Positions 46,905 to 56,181 of a stretch of DNA of 64,000 bases are shown here, one piece after another. The notes beneath the pieces are model-generated. The model saw only the letters and a program-made list of their open reading frames with translations, was not told the origin of the DNA and did no database searches. The position numbers were made by a program, and so were the translations under genes. The DNA is from Amycolatopsis tucumanensis (GTDB taxonomy: Bacteria; Actinomycetota; Actinomycetes; Mycobacteriales; Pseudonocardiaceae), in assembly GCF_021654135.1 (NCBI RefSeq), contig NZ_JAKGSD010000001.1, positions 598,116 through 662,115 of the forward strand. The letters are read 5' to 3'. How positions within the stretch are numbered: position 1 is the stretch's first letter; every line of letters starts with the position of its first letter.

Positions 46905-47192
46905 ATGTCGACGAGCGAGACCGGGCAGGTCACGGGCACCCAGGACAAGGACTACAACATCATCTGGTTCGTCGAGGCCTGCCTCAGCAACGCGCTGCGC
47001 CTGGAGCAGTACATCGCCGACGCCGAGCGGGACGGCGACAGCGAACTGGCCGAGTTCTTCCGCCGCGCGCAGGGTGAGAGCCGCAAGGGGGCCGAGCAGG
47101 GGAAGGCCTTGCTGCGTCAGCGCCTCGCCGACGGGGGCACGTCATCGGTCGACGAGACCGGTCTCGGGCCGACCGACGAGGCGGTCGGCTGA
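46905..47192 (+). CDS. Conserved small helical protein
   Basis: This 95-residue protein starts at ATG 46905 after AAGGAGGA (46893-46900). It contains DKDYNIIWFVEACLSNALRLEQYIADAERDGDSELAEFFRRA, a conserved amphipathic helical core that I recall in actinobacterial proteins of unknown function. It is four-helix or ferritin-like in appearance, without metal-binding residues. It is coupled to the following YjbR gene. Confidence 0.72.
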   Translation: MSTSETGQVTGTQDKDYNIIWFVEACLSNALRLEQYIADAERDGDSELAEFFRRAQGESRKGAEQGKALLRQRLADGGTSSVDETGLGPTDEAVG

Positions 47193-47218
47193 CCGCCCGG
47201 CGCGCACGCGTCCAGGAC

Positions 47219-47614
47219 GTGCACGACCTGGCCATGGCGATGCCGCACGTCCAGCGCGTCGAAGGCACCCGGGGCAGGCCCGTCTACCAGGTCGGCGGGC
47301 GGTCGTTCGTGTTCTTCCGCAACCCGCGCCCGGACGCGGCCGATCCGGTGACGGGCGAGCGCTACCCGGACGTGATCGTGTTCTGGGTCGGCTCCGAGGC
47401 CGACAAGGAAGCCCTCGTCGCCGACGAGCGCTCGCCGTTCTTCACGACGCCCCACTTCCGCGGGCACCCGTCGGTGCTGCTGCGGGAGGCGCATGTCGGC
47501 CGGCTGGACTACGACGAGCTGGCCGAGATCGTCCAGGACGCTTGGCTGGCCCGCGCGTCGCCGCGCCGGGCCAGAACCTGGCTCGCGGCGCACGGGCTGT
47601 CCACTTCGGACTAG
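47219..47614 (+). CDS. MmcQ/YjbR family protein
   Basis: This 131-residue protein has the MmcQ/YjbR (DUF419) features: MAMPHVQRVEGTRGRPVYQVGGRSFVFF, RSPFFTTPHFRGHPSVLLRE and ELAEIVQDAWLARASPRRA. These are double-wing DNA-binding-like proteins of unclear role. GTG 47219 is the first standard start. The frame is open to CTG 47189, which would overlap the upstream stop as CTGA and add TARRARVQDV, so a CTG start coupled to the previous gene is possible. Confidence 0.75.
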   Translation: MHDLAMAMPHVQRVEGTRGRPVYQVGGRSFVFFRNPRPDAADPVTGERYPDVIVFWVGSEADKEALVADERSPFFTTPHFRGHPSVLLREAHVGRLDYDELAEIVQDAWLARASPRRARTWLAAHGLSTSD

Positions 47615-47690
47615 CCCGCGAGCGTCACACATCGAAGCGGCGGTCTGCCCTTCCGGGCCACCGGGGATCACCGCCGCGAGCCGGGCGGGA

Positions 47691-47975
47691 TCAGCGCCCA
47701 GCGGCCGCTGCCAACTCCAGCGCCTGGTGCCACCTCCGGCAGCTCCTCCACCACCTCCACCACCGCGCACGGAGCAGCCGCGGCCGAACCGCGGCGGCGG
47801 TTCCCCGAAGGCGGGCGCGATCAGCGCCCAACCGCCGGCGGGGCGCTCCAGCGCCTGCAGCGCCGCCAACTCGGGGAGCTCCTTCGCCCAGCCAGCACCG
47901 GCGGCGGCCAGCAACTCCAGCGCCCGGCGCCAACTCCGGCAGGCCCCAGCCGCCGCCAGCGCCTCCGTCAGCCCG
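47691..47975 (-). repeat. Decayed tandem copies of the marR 3' end
   Basis: The 361 bp between the YjbR gene and marR hold at least three degenerate copies of the last 60-90 bases of marR. They begin near 47691 (TCAGCGCCCAGC), 47821 (TCAGCGCCCAACCGCCG) and 47907 (CCAGCAACTCCAGCGCC), and repeat AACTCCAGCGCCTG and CTCCGGCAGCTC. The true gene end starts with the same TCAGCGCCCAGCCGCCG at 47976. I see no intact gene between 47615 and 47975. Confidence 0.6.
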
Positions 47976-48437
47976 TCAGCGCCCAGCCGCCGCAGGCAAC
48001 TCCAGCGCCTGCAGCGCCGCCACGAGCGGCGCCAGCTCCGGCAGCTCCTCGGCCGCCGCGAGCGCCTCCGTCAGCGCCCGGTCGTGCGTGGGCCGCGCGG
48101 CGTCCAGCAGCTCCCGGCCCGCAGCGGTCACCTCGGTGTAGATCCCGCGCCGGTCGGTCGGGCACAGGTAACGCTGCAGCAGCCCCCGGTCCTCCAGCCT
48201 GCTGACCAGCCGCGTCGTCGCGGACTGGCTCAGCACGACGGCACTGGAGAGCTGGTTCATGCGCAGGTGGAAGCCGTCCTGGCGGGACAGCACCTCCAGC
48301 ACCGTGTACTCGCTCACGGACAGCTCGTGGTCGCGTTGCAGCGCGCGCTCCAGCCGGTCCTCGATCCGGGCGTGCAGCGCCGCCAGGGTCCGCCAGCCGT
48401 GTGCGCGGGCTTCGACCGCGTCGTCGGGCAGTGACAC
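47976..48437 (-). CDS. MarR family regulator
   Basis: This 153-residue protein has a MarR winged helix: LSVSEYTVLEVLSRQDGFHLRMNQLSSAVVLSQSATTRLVSRLEDRGLLQR and the wing CPTDRRGIYTEVTAAGRELL. It is divergent from the MFS gene at 48574 and most likely represses it. Its last 14 codons (ALQALELPAAAGR) are the segment duplicated downstream. Inducers of such MarR proteins are usually phenolics or drugs. Confidence 0.9.
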   Translation of the reverse strand: MSLPDDAVEARAHGWRTLAALHARIEDRLERALQRDHELSVSEYTVLEVLSRQDGFHLRMNQLSSAVVLSQSATTRLVSRLEDRGLLQRYLCPTDRRGIYTEVTAAGRELLDAARPTHDRALTEALAAAEELPELAPLVAALQALELPAAAGR

Positions 48438-48467
48438 GCTTCACCTCTTCCTCGCAGGCCCCCAGTC

Positions 48468-48483
48468 TACTTGCCTGCTAGTC
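48468..48483. promoter_or_regulatory. Putative MarR operator
   Basis: TACTTGCCTGCTAGTC in the 136-bp marR-MFS intergenic region is an imperfect palindrome (five of seven arm positions match). It resembles the TACTTGC-type half-sites of actinobacterial MarR operators. It is 31 bp upstream of the marR start and could control both directions. Confidence 0.45.
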
Positions 48484-48573
48484 TAGCCGTCGTTGGCAAT
48501 AACCGGCGTGTGCAACTATTGCGAAAGCGGGTAGTTGTCCACGCTGATCCCCCAAGCTCTCACGAGGAACCAC

Positions 48574-49755
48574 ATGCCTGTCGCCCTCATCGCGCTGGCC
48601 ATCGCCGCCTTCGGCATCGGCACCACGGAGTTCGTGATCATGGGCCTGCTGCCCGAGGTCGCCACCGACCTCGGCGTCTCGGTGCCCACGGCCGGACTCC
48701 TGATCTCCGGTTATGCCCTGGGCGTCGTGGTCGGCGCGCCCCTGCTCACCGCGCTCGGCTCGAAGGTGCCGCGCAAGACGGTCCTCACCGGCCTGACGGT
48801 GTTGTTCATCGCGGGCAACGTCGTCTCCGCGATCGCGCCCGGATACGGTCTGCTCATGACCGGCCGCGTGGTCGCCGCCCTCTCGCACGGCGCGTTCTTC
48901 GGCGTCGGCTCGGTCGTCGCCGCCTCGCTCGTGCCGAAGTCCCGCCAGGCGAGCGCCATCGCGATCATGTTCACCGGCCTGACCGTCGCCAACGTGCTCG
49001 GCGTGCCCGGCGGCACCGCGCTGGGCCAGCAGCTCGGCTGGCGCTCCACGTTCTGGGCGGTGGCCGGCCTCGGCGTGATCGCCCTGCTGGGCGTCGTCGC
49101 GCTCGTCCCCCGCCAGCCCGTCACCGAGGGCCAGAGCCTGCGCAGCGAGCTGGCCGTGTTCCGGCGGCCGCAGGTGTGGCTCGCGCTGGCCATGACCGCG
49201 CTCGGCTTCGGCGGGGTGTTCGCCTCCTTCACCTACATCGCCCCGATGATGACCGGCGTCGCCGGCTTCTCCCCCGGCGCGGTGACCTGGCTCCTCGTGT
49301 TGTTTGGCGGGGGCCTGGTGGTGGGCAACCTGCTCGGGGGCAAGGCCGCCGACCGCGCGCTGATGCCGAGCCTGTACGTCATCCTGGCCGCGCTGGCCGT
49401 GGTGCTCGTCGCGTTCGTCTTCACCGCGCACGCGCAGCTGCCCGCCGCGGTCACGATCGCGTTGTTCGGCGCCGCCGGGTTCGCGACCGTGCCGCCGCTG
49501 CAGGCACGCGTCATGGCCAAGGCCGGCGACGCGCCGGCACTGGCGTCGGCCGCGAACATCGCGGCCTTCAACCTCGGCAACGCGGGCGGCGCCTGGCTGG
49601 GCGGGCTCGCGATCAGCCACGGCCTCGGCTACACCGCTCCGAACTGGATCGGCGCGGTGCTGGCCGCCGCCGGGCTCGGCGTCGCGCTGGTCTCCGGCGC
49701 GCTCGACCGGCGCCCGGCCGCCCGGACGCAGCCGGAGATCCCGGCCGTCCACTGA
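48574..49755 (+). CDS. DHA1-type MFS exporter
   Basis: This 393-residue, 12-span protein has the N-terminal FGIGTTEFVIMGLLPEVATDLGVS, GYALGVVVGAPLLTALGSKVPRK and RVVAALSHGAFFGVGSVVAA signature of the AraJ/Cmx efflux group. Such proteins export sugars or chloramphenicol-like drugs. ATG 48574 follows CGAGGAA. It is divergent from marR and is followed by an aldo/keto reductase, a typical stress-inducible set. Confidence 0.87.
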   Translation: MPVALIALAIAAFGIGTTEFVIMGLLPEVATDLGVSVPTAGLLISGYALGVVVGAPLLTALGSKVPRKTVLTGLTVLFIAGNVVSAIAPGYGLLMTGRVVAALSHGAFFGVGSVVAASLVPKSRQASAIAIMFTGLTVANVLGVPGGTALGQQLGWRSTFWAVAGLGVIALLGVVALVPRQPVTEGQSLRSELAVFRRPQVWLALAMTALGFGGVFASFTYIAPMMTGVAGFSPGAVTWLLVLFGGGLVVGNLLGGKAADRALMPSLYVILAALAVVLVAFVFTAHAQLPAAVTIALFGAAGFATVPPLQARVMAKAGDAPALASAANIAAFNLGNAGGAWLGGLAISHGLGYTAPNWIGAVLAAAGLGVALVSGALDRRPAARTQPEIPAVH

Positions 49756-49778
49756 TGAACGACAGCGAAAGGAAAGAC

Positions 49779-50612
49779 ATGACCGCCATTCCCACGGTCG
49801 AACTGAACAACGGCGTCCACATGCCGCAGGTGGGCTACGGGGTCTTCCAGGTCCCCGCGGACGAGACCACCCAGGCGGTCACCGCGGCCCTGGAGGCCGG
49901 ATACCGCAGCATCGACACCGCGACCGCCTACGCCAACGAGGCCGCGGTCGGCAAGGCGCTGGCCCAGTCCGGCATCGCCCGCGAGGAGCTGTTCGTCACC
50001 ACCAAGCTGTGGAACTCCGACCATGGCTACGACGAGACGCTGCGCGCGTTCGACAAGAGCATGGCCGACCTGGGCCTGGAGTACCTGGACCTGTACCTGA
50101 TCCACTGGCCGGTCCCGGAGGCCGACCGCTACGCCGACACCTGGCGCGCGTTCGAAGCGCTCTACTCCGACAGCCGCATCCGCGCGATCGGCGTGTCCAA
50201 CTTCCAGCCGCACCACCTGGACCGGCTGGCGCAGGAGAGCCAGATCGTGCCCGCGGTCAACCAGATCGAGCTGCACCCCTACCTGCAGCAGGCCGAGCTC
50301 CGGGAGTACCACGCCCAGCACGGCATCGTGACCGAGGCGTGGAGCCCGCTGGCCAAGGGCGGCGAGCTGCTCGGCGAGCAGGCGATCACCGCGCTCGCGG
50401 ACAAGCACGGCCGCACCCCGGCGCAGATCGTGCTGCGCTGGCACCTGCAGCTGGGCAACGTCGTGATCCCGAAGTCGGTCACGCCGTCCCGGATCAAGGA
50501 GAACCTCGACGTGTTCGGCTTCGAACTCGACGAGAACGACCTCGCCGAGCTGGCGAAGCTGGAGAAGGGCCTGCGCACCGGGCCCGACCCGGACACCTTC
50601 AACGTCCGCTGA
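49779..50612 (+). CDS. Aldo/keto reductase, AKR5-like
   Basis: This 277-residue aldo/keto reductase has the tetrad D/Y/K/H in GYRSIDTATAYANE, TTKLWN and LDLYLIHWPVP, and the C-terminal NADPH motif VIPKSVTPSRIKENLDVFGF. It resembles 2,5-diketo-D-gluconate and methylglyoxal reductases. GGAAAG at 49771 supports ATG 49779; ATG 49755 (TGATG overlap with the MFS stop) is an alternative. It is probably cotranscribed with the exporter and serves in aldehyde detoxification. Confidence 0.9.
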   Translation: MTAIPTVELNNGVHMPQVGYGVFQVPADETTQAVTAALEAGYRSIDTATAYANEAAVGKALAQSGIAREELFVTTKLWNSDHGYDETLRAFDKSMADLGLEYLDLYLIHWPVPEADRYADTWRAFEALYSDSRIRAIGVSNFQPHHLDRLAQESQIVPAVNQIELHPYLQQAELREYHAQHGIVTEAWSPLAKGGELLGEQAITALADKHGRTPAQIVLRWHLQLGNVVIPKSVTPSRIKENLDVFGFELDENDLAELAKLEKGLRTGPDPDTFNVR

Positions 50613-50627
50613 CGCCGGAACACCCGC

Positions 50628-50657
50628 GGCCGGGCCGCCGCTACCGGCGGCCCGGCC
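50628..50657. terminator. Bidirectional terminator between AKR and response regulator
   Basis: GGCCGGGCCGCCG (50628-50640) pairs perfectly with CGGCGGCCCGGCC (50645-50657) around CTAC. The stem includes the stop codon of the convergent regulator gene and lies 16 bp past the AKR stop, so it can end both transcripts. Confidence 0.75.
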
Positions 50658-51288
50658 GGTCCCGGCGCAGGCTCGTGGCCAGCACGGCCGCCTGGGTGCG
50701 GCGCTGCATCCCGAGCTTGTGCAGCAGCCGCGACACGTAGTTCTTCACGGTCTTCTCGGCCAGGAACATGCGTTCGGCGATCTCGCGGTTGGTCAGTCCC
50801 TCGCCGATCAGGTCGAGCAGTTTGCGTTCCTGCTCCGACAGCCGCGCCACGGCGCCGGACGGCGCGGCCTCGTCCCGGATGCGGGACATCAGCGCCGAAG
50901 CGGCCCGGTTGTCCAGCAACGACTTCCCGGCCCCGACCTGCCGCACCGCCGACACCAGTTCCATGCCCCGCACGTCCTTCACGACATATCCGCCGGCGCC
51001 GGCCAGTATCGCGTCGAGCATCGCCTGCTCGTCGGTGTAGGACGTGAGGATCAGGCAGTGCAGCTCCGGCATCCGGGACCGCAGCTCCCGGCACAGTTCG
51101 ATGCCGCTGCCGTCGGGCAGCCGCAGGTCCAGCACCGCCACGTCCGGCCGCGCCGCCGGGATCCGCGCCAGCGCCTCGCCCATCGTCGAGGCCTCGCCCA
51201 CCACGGTCAGCTCCGGGTCTGCGTCCACCAGGTCCGCGACTCCGCGCCGCACCACCTCGTGGTCGTCGACCAGGAAGACCGTGATCAT
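50641..51288 (-). CDS. NarL/DevR-type response regulator
   Basis: This 215-residue protein has a receiver domain with phosphoacceptor D54 ([13 protein letters not shown]), T82 and K104 (GYVVKDV), and a LuxR helix-turn-helix (about 145-205: [44 protein letters not shown]). It is very like DevR/DosR, the hypoxia and redox regulator. No histidine kinase is adjacent. It is 9 bp downstream of a 39-residue membrane peptide gene. Confidence 0.9.
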   Translation of the reverse strand: MITVFLVDDHEVVRRGVADLVDADPELTVVGEASTMGEALARIPAARPDVAVLDLRLPDGSGIELCRELRSRMPELHCLILTSYTDEQAMLDAILAGAGGYVVKDVRGMELVSAVRQVGAGKSLLDNRAASALMSRIRDEAAPSGAVARLSEQERKLLDLIGEGLTNREIAERMFLAEKTVKNYVSRLLHKLGMQRRTQAAVLATSLRRDRPGRR

Positions 51289-51297
51289 CCCCTCACC

Positions 51298-51417
51298 TCA
51301 TCGGTAGCGACGGCGGTCCCGCAGCGGATCGGTCTCGAGCATGACGGCCTCGAACTTCTGCAGGCTCACCGTGAAGACCAGGATGACGATCGGTACGAGC
51401 AACATCAACCACAACAT
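51298..51417 (-). CDS. 39-residue single-span membrane microprotein
   Basis: ATG 51417 to TGA 51298 on the minus strand encodes one membrane helix (LWLMLLVPIVILVFTV) followed by a soluble, charged tail (QKFEAVMLETDPLRDRRRYR). AGGGG lies upstream, and its stop region supplies GAGGTGAGGGG, the ribosome site of the response regulator 9 bp on. The conserved-looking tail and tight spacing argue that it is real and cotranscribed. A role in signalling with the regulator is a guess. Confidence 0.6.
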   Translation of the reverse strand: MLWLMLLVPIVILVFTVSLQKFEAVMLETDPLRDRRRYR

Positions 51418-51491
51418 TCGCGCCCACCCCTGCTCAGCGTTCGTTGCTCACCGGCTACCCCGCCGGGTGGACCGCTAACCCGTGTCGTTAC

Positions 51492-53045
51492 TCATCGGAT
51501 ACGCGACGCGTGGCCGGCCCACGCCTGGTCACGCAGCACGTATTTCTGGATCTTGCCGGTGGAGGTCTTGGGCAGCGGGCCGAACACCACCCGCCTGGGT
51601 GCCTTGAACCGCGCGATCCTCCCCCGGACGAACTCGACGATCTCCTCGGCGGTCGCCGACGCCCCCTCCTGCAGGGTCACGAAGGCCGCGGGCACCTCGC
51701 CCCAGTGGTCGTCCGGCACCGCGACGACGGCGACCTCCAGCACCGCCGGGTGGTCGGCGATCACCTGCTCCACCTCGACGCTGGCGATGTTCTCGCCGCC
51801 GGAGATGATCACGTCCTTGCTGCGGTCGCGCAGCTCGACGTAGCCGTCGGGGTGCATCACGCCGAGGTCGCCGGTGCGGAACCAGCCGTCCGGCGCGGCC
51901 TGCGCGGTGGCGTCGGGATCCCGGTAGTAGCCCAGCATGACGTTGTTGCCGCGCACCGCGATCTCGCCGGTGGTCACGCCGTCGGCGGGCACGTCCGACC
52001 CGTCCCCGGTGACGACCCGGGCCCGGCAGGACACCAGGTTTCCCACGCCCTGCCGCGCCTTGAGCCGGGCCTGCGCGGCGGTGTCCAGCGTGTTCCACTC
52101 CGGACGCCAGTCGCAGATCATGATCGGCCCGAACGTTTCGGTGAGCCCGTACAGGTGCGTGACGTCGAAGCCCAGTTCCCCCATGCGGCGCAGGATCGCC
52201 GGGCTCGGCGGGGCGCCCCCGGTGGCGACGCGAACCGGGTGCGCGACCGGCGCGGCCTCCGGGGCGTAGGCGAGCATCGACAGCACGGTCGGGGCGCCGT
52301 TGAGGTGCGTGACGCCCTCGTCGCGGATCAGCCGCCACACCAGGGCCGGCTCGACCTTCGGCAGGCAGACGTGCGTCGCCGCGGCCGCGGTCACCGCCCA
52401 CGGGAAGCACCAGCCGTTGCAGTGGAACATGGGCAGCGTCCACAGGTGCACCGACGACGGCGAGAGCCCGGTGTGCCCGACCATCGCCAGCGCCTGCAGG
52501 TACGCCCCGCGGTGGTGGTACATCACGCCTTTCGGGCGACCGGTCGTGCCCTAGGTGTAGTTGATCGACAGCAGGCCGCGCTCGTCGCGCGGCGCCTCGG
52601 CCCGCGGTGCCGCGCCGGCGAGCAGCCCCTCGTACTCCTCCCCCGCGCGGATCACCTCGACCGGCCTGCCCAGCCTGTCCAGCACCTCGGCGACGAGTTC
52701 GTCGAACACCGGGGCGTGCACCAGCACCGCGGCCTCGCAGTGGTCCAGGATCCAGGCGATCTCGCCGGCGGACAGGCGCGTGTTGACCGCGACCAGCGGC
52801 ACCCCGGCCCACGGCACCCCGAAGTTGGCTTCCAGCAGCACGTGCGTGTTCGGCGCGAGCACGGCGACCGGCCGCTTCCGCGCGAGCGGCGCGAGCGCCC
52901 CGGCCAGCCGGCGGCACCGGTCGGCGAACTCGGCGTAGGTGAACCGCCGCTCCCCGTCGACCACCCCGACCCGGTCACCGTGGGCCGCCTCCGCCCGGTC
53001 CAGGAAGGACACCGGCGACAGCGGCTCGAAGGACAGCTCCGTCAC
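51492..53045 (-). pseudogene. Acyl-CoA synthetase interrupted by one amber codon
   Basis: A single frame of 518 codons from GTG 53045 encodes an AMP-forming acyl-CoA synthetase: RRFTYAEFADRCRRLAGAL, GVPLVAVNTRLS, LYGLTETFGPI, YVELRDRSKDVIISGGENI and KTSTGKIQKY. Codon 165 (52553-52551) is TAG, inside the phosphate-binding loop YT-stop-GTTGRPKGV where the family has serine. Everything else is intact, so the lesion is recent, read through, or a base error. It is annotated as broken. Confidence 0.85.
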
Positions 53046-53110
53046 GCGGTCGAGCGTAACGCCCGCGAGATCGTTTCCGCTGCGGTCGAAATCCGCGGTA
53101 GAACCGGTCC

Positions 53111-53635
53111 ATGACCGAGCGCGGCCGCAGCGTGCTGGCGATCCCGGTGCCGGCCGCCGACCCGCTGCTGGCACGTGCGGCCGAACTGTCGCCGGCCGCC
53201 CGCCGGGGCCTGCCCGCGCACATCTCGCTGCTGTACCCGTTCCGGCCGGCCGCCGACCTGGACGAGGCCACCGTCACGGCGCTGGCCGAACTGCTCGAAC
53301 GGCAACCCGCGATGGAGGTCCGCTTCGAACGCTGCCACCACCACGACGGGTTCGTGTACCTGCGGCCCGAGCCGCTCCAGCCGCTGACCGGGCTGATCGC
53401 GACCCTGCGGCGGCGGTGGTCCGCGGTCCTCCCCCAGGGCAGCCGGTCCGGCGACGACGTCGGCGCGCACCTGACCGTCGCGATGGGCGCGAGCCCCCGG
53501 GAGGCCGCCGCGCTGGTGCGGTCGGTCGAGGCCACGCTGCCACTGGCGGCCCGGCTCGCCGAGGCGTGGCTCGCCGTCTTCGACGGCGTCTCGCAGCCGC
53601 GAGACCAGTCCCGGCTCCGGAGCCCCGCCCGCTAG
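53111..53635 (+). CDS. 2H phosphoesterase (2'-5' RNA ligase family)
   Basis: This 174-residue protein has the two HxS/T motifs of the 2H superfamily: LPAHISLLYPF near residue 37 and VGAHLTVAMG near 120. It also has a central VRFERCHHHDGFVYLRPEPLQPL. Such proteins hydrolyse or form 2',5'- or cyclic phosphates on RNA or nucleotides. It is divergent from the interrupted synthetase. Confidence 0.85.
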   Translation: MTERGRSVLAIPVPAADPLLARAAELSPAARRGLPAHISLLYPFRPAADLDEATVTALAELLERQPAMEVRFERCHHHDGFVYLRPEPLQPLTGLIATLRRRWSAVLPQGSRSGDDVGAHLTVAMGASPREAAALVRSVEATLPLAARLAEAWLAVFDGVSQPRDQSRLRSPAR

Positions 53636-53670
53636 ACCGGATCTAGCGGCCGATCTAGCGCCTACCGGTC
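53635..53670 (+). promoter_or_regulatory. Nested repeat upstream of the FMN reductase operon
   Basis: Two direct copies of GATCTAGCG (53640-53648 and 53652-53660) lie between inverted arms GACCGG (53635-53640) and CCGGTC (53665-53670), 21 bp upstream of the reductase start. CTAG is rare in this genome. The arrangement looks like a repressor site or leader hairpin for the three-gene operon. Confidence 0.4.
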
Positions 53671-53690
53671 GAGAACGGGAGGAGGCCGCC

Positions 53691-54251
53691 ATGGAGGACG
53701 TCCTGAGGGTCCTGGTCCTGATCGGGAGCACCCGGGAGGGCCGGGCCGGTCAGCAGGTCGGGCAGTGGTTCGCCCGCACCGCCGGCGAGCGCGACGACCT
53801 CGACGTGTCCGTGGTGGACCTGGCGGAGTTCGACTTCCCGGCCCGCTACCCGGCCCGCGCCACCCCGGCGATGACGGCCTTCACCTCCCGGATCGACCGC
53901 GCGGACGCGTTCGTCGTCGTCACCCCGGAGTACAACCGCAGCTTCCCGGCCTCCCTGAAGCAGGCGATCGACTTCGCCTACGACGAGTGGCAGGCCAAAC
54001 CGGTCGCGTTCGTGTCCTACGGGTGCAGCTGCGCCGGGCTGTACGCGGTCGAGCAGCTGCGCGTGGTGTTCACCGAGCTGCACACCGTGACACTGCGCAA
54101 CACCGTGAGCTTCAACCTCTTCGACATGGGGCCCGACGGCGGCCCGCGCGACGAGGCCGTCCGCCACGCGGCCGGCCCGATGCTCGACCAGCTCGTCTGG
54201 TGGGGCACCGCGCTGCGCGCCGCCCGCCGGGCCCGCCCCTACGTGGCGTGA
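53691..54251 (+). CDS. NADPH-dependent FMN reductase family protein
   Basis: This 186-residue flavodoxin-like protein has the FMN phosphate loop [39 protein letters not shown] and [16 protein letters not shown]. It probably reduces FMN, quinones or azo/nitro compounds with NADPH. GGGAGGAGG precedes ATG 53691. It is 17 bp from the downstream DrrAB-like exporter, so redox modification and export may be coupled. Confidence 0.88.
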   Translation: MEDVLRVLVLIGSTREGRAGQQVGQWFARTAGERDDLDVSVVDLAEFDFPARYPARATPAMTAFTSRIDRADAFVVVTPEYNRSFPASLKQAIDFAYDEWQAKPVAFVSYGCSCAGLYAVEQLRVVFTELHTVTLRNTVSFNLFDMGPDGGPRDEAVRHAAGPMLDQLVWWGTALRAARRARPYVA

Positions 54252-54268
54252 ACAAGGAAGGAAGGACC

Positions 54269-55246
54269 ATGAGCGACCTGGCGATCGAAACGTCCGGGCT
54301 GGTCAAGGTGTTCGGCAAGACCCGCGCCGTGGACGGCGTGGATCTGGCCGTGCCCGCCGGCACCGTGTACGGCGTGCTCGGACCGAACGGCGCGGGCAAG
54401 ACCACCGCGGTGCGGGTGCTGGCCACCCTGCTCCGGCCAGACGGCGGCCAGGCCAGGGTGTTCGGCCACGACGTGCTGCGGGAACCGGACGCGGTGCGGC
54501 AACGGGTGAGCCTCACCGGCCAGTACGCCTCGATCGACGAGGACCTGACCGGCATCGAGAACCTCGTGCTGCTGGGCCGCCTGCTGGGCCACCGCAAGCC
54601 CGCCGCGCGGCGCCGCGCCGACCAGCTGCTGGAGGCGTTCGGGCTGACCGACGCAGGCGGCAGGCAGGTGAAGAACTACTCCGGCGGCATGCGGCGGCGC
54701 ATCGACATCGCGGCGAGCATCCTGCGCACCCCGGACGTGCTGTTCCTGGACGAGCCGACCACCGGACTGGACCCGCGCAGCCGCAACCAGGTGTGGGACA
54801 TCGTGCGGATCATCGTCGCACAGGGCACCACGGTCCTGCTCACCACCCAGTACCTCGACGAGGCCGACCACCTCGCCGACCGGATCGCGGTCATCGACCA
54901 CGGCAAGGTGATCGCCGAGGGCACCCCCGGCGAGCTGAAGGCCTCCGTCGGCGCCGGCTCGATCCACGTCCGCCTGCGCGACGGCGCCCAGCGCGCCGAG
55001 GCCCAGCGGGTGATGGCCCGCGCGCTCGGGTCCACTGTGGAGCTCGGCGGCGACCCGGTGTCGCTGACCGCGCGCATCGGCGGCGGCGAGTCCGACCTGG
55101 GCGCGGCCGAGCACGCCGCCCGCGCGCTGGCCGAACTGACGCAGGCCGGCATCACCGTCGACGACTTCGCCCTCGGCCAGCCCAGCCTCGACGAGGTGTT
55201 CCTGGCCCTGACCGACCACCCCGCGGAAGAGGAGGCAGCGGCATGA
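54269..55246 (+). CDS. ABC exporter ATPase, DrrA-type
   Basis: This 325-residue ABC ATPase has Walker [10 protein letters not shown], the daunorubicin-exporter Q-loop [12 protein letters not shown], signature [14 protein letters not shown] and Walker [16 protein letters not shown]. It also has the C-terminal DrrA extension with [26 protein letters not shown]. It energises export of a hydrophobic compound. AAGGAAGGA precedes ATG 54269. It overlaps the permease by ATGA. Confidence 0.92.
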   Translation: MSDLAIETSGLVKVFGKTRAVDGVDLAVPAGTVYGVLGPNGAGKTTAVRVLATLLRPDGGQARVFGHDVLREPDAVRQRVSLTGQYASIDEDLTGIENLVLLGRLLGHRKPAARRRADQLLEAFGLTDAGGRQVKNYSGGMRRRIDIAASILRTPDVLFLDEPTTGLDPRSRNQVWDIVRIIVAQGTTVLLTTQYLDEADHLADRIAVIDHGKVIAEGTPGELKASVGAGSIHVRLRDGAQRAEAQRVMARALGSTVELGGDPVSLTARIGGGESDLGAAEHAARALAELTQAGITVDDFALGQPSLDEVFLALTDHPAEEEAAA

Positions 55247-56088
55247 CCGCGACCACGACCGACACGACCCCGGCCTACACCCCGGCGGCCGAAAGCCTGC
55301 ACGCCGTGCTCGACGCCGGCGAGCAGCCGCAGCGGCCCAGCGCGCTGTCGGCGTCGCTGACGTTCGGCTGGCGGGCCATGCTGAAGATCAAGCACGTGCC
55401 CGAGCAGCTGTTCGACGTCACCGCTTTCCCGATCATGATGACGCTGATGTTCACCTACCTGTTCGGCGGCGCGCTGGCCGGGTCGACCACGCAGTACCTG
55501 CAGTTCCTGCTGCCCGGGATCCTGGTGATGAGCGTCGTGATGATCACGATGTACACCGGGCTGGGCGTGAACATCGACATCGAGAAGGGCGTGTTCGACC
55601 GGTTCCGCACCCTGCCGATCTGGCGGCCTGCCGCGCTGGTGGGCGCGCTCCTGGGCGACGTGTTCCGCTACAGCACGGCCTCGGCGGTCATCCTCAGCGT
55701 CGGGCTGATCCTCGGCTTCCGGCCGGCGGGCGGCGTCGGCGGCGTGCTCGCCGGCATCGGGCTGCTGCTGGTGTTCTCGTTCGCGTTCTCCTGGATCTGG
55801 ACCATGTTCGGGCTGCTGTTGCGCACCGAGAAGTCGGTGATGAGCGTCAGCATGATGGTGCTGTTCCCGCTGACGTTCCTGTCCAGCGTGTTCGTCGACC
55901 CGGCCACGATGCCCGGCTGGCTGCAGGCGTTCGTGAACGTCAACCCGGTGACGATCCTGTCCGACGCGGTCCGCAGCCTGATGATGGGCGCCCCGGACGG
56001 CAGCGACATCATGTGGACGTTCATCGCCAGCGGCGCGCTGCTCGCGGTGTTCGGCACGCTGACGATGCGGCTCTACAACCGCAAGTGA
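55243..56088 (+). CDS. ABC exporter permease, DrrB-type
   Basis: This 281-residue ABC-2 permease has six membrane spans after a hydrophilic N-terminus of about 55 residues. Family motifs are [45 protein letters not shown] and the final [30 protein letters not shown]. With the DrrA-like ATPase it forms a drug or metabolite exporter. No polyketide genes are nearby, so it is probably a stand-alone resistance pump. Confidence 0.92.
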   Translation: MTATTTDTTPAYTPAAESLHAVLDAGEQPQRPSALSASLTFGWRAMLKIKHVPEQLFDVTAFPIMMTLMFTYLFGGALAGSTTQYLQFLLPGILVMSVVMITMYTGLGVNIDIEKGVFDRFRTLPIWRPAALVGALLGDVFRYSTASAVILSVGLILGFRPAGGVGGVLAGIGLLLVFSFAFSWIWTMFGLLLRTEKSVMSVSMMVLFPLTFLSSVFVDPATMPGWLQAFVNVNPVTILSDAVRSLMMGAPDGSDIMWTFIASGALLAVFGTLTMRLYNRK

Positions 56089-56181
56089 CACGGAACTGTC
56101 GCCCCGCCGGCCTGCGTGGCGGTGCGGGTAGCGGAGCGAGTTGCGGGCGTGGTTCGGACGGCTCCGCCGCCCGAAACCCAC

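Noticed and set aside
48535..48573. Thirteen-residue N-terminal extension of the DHA1 exporter
   Set aside because: The ATG at 48574 has a better ribosome site and begins directly before the first membrane helix.
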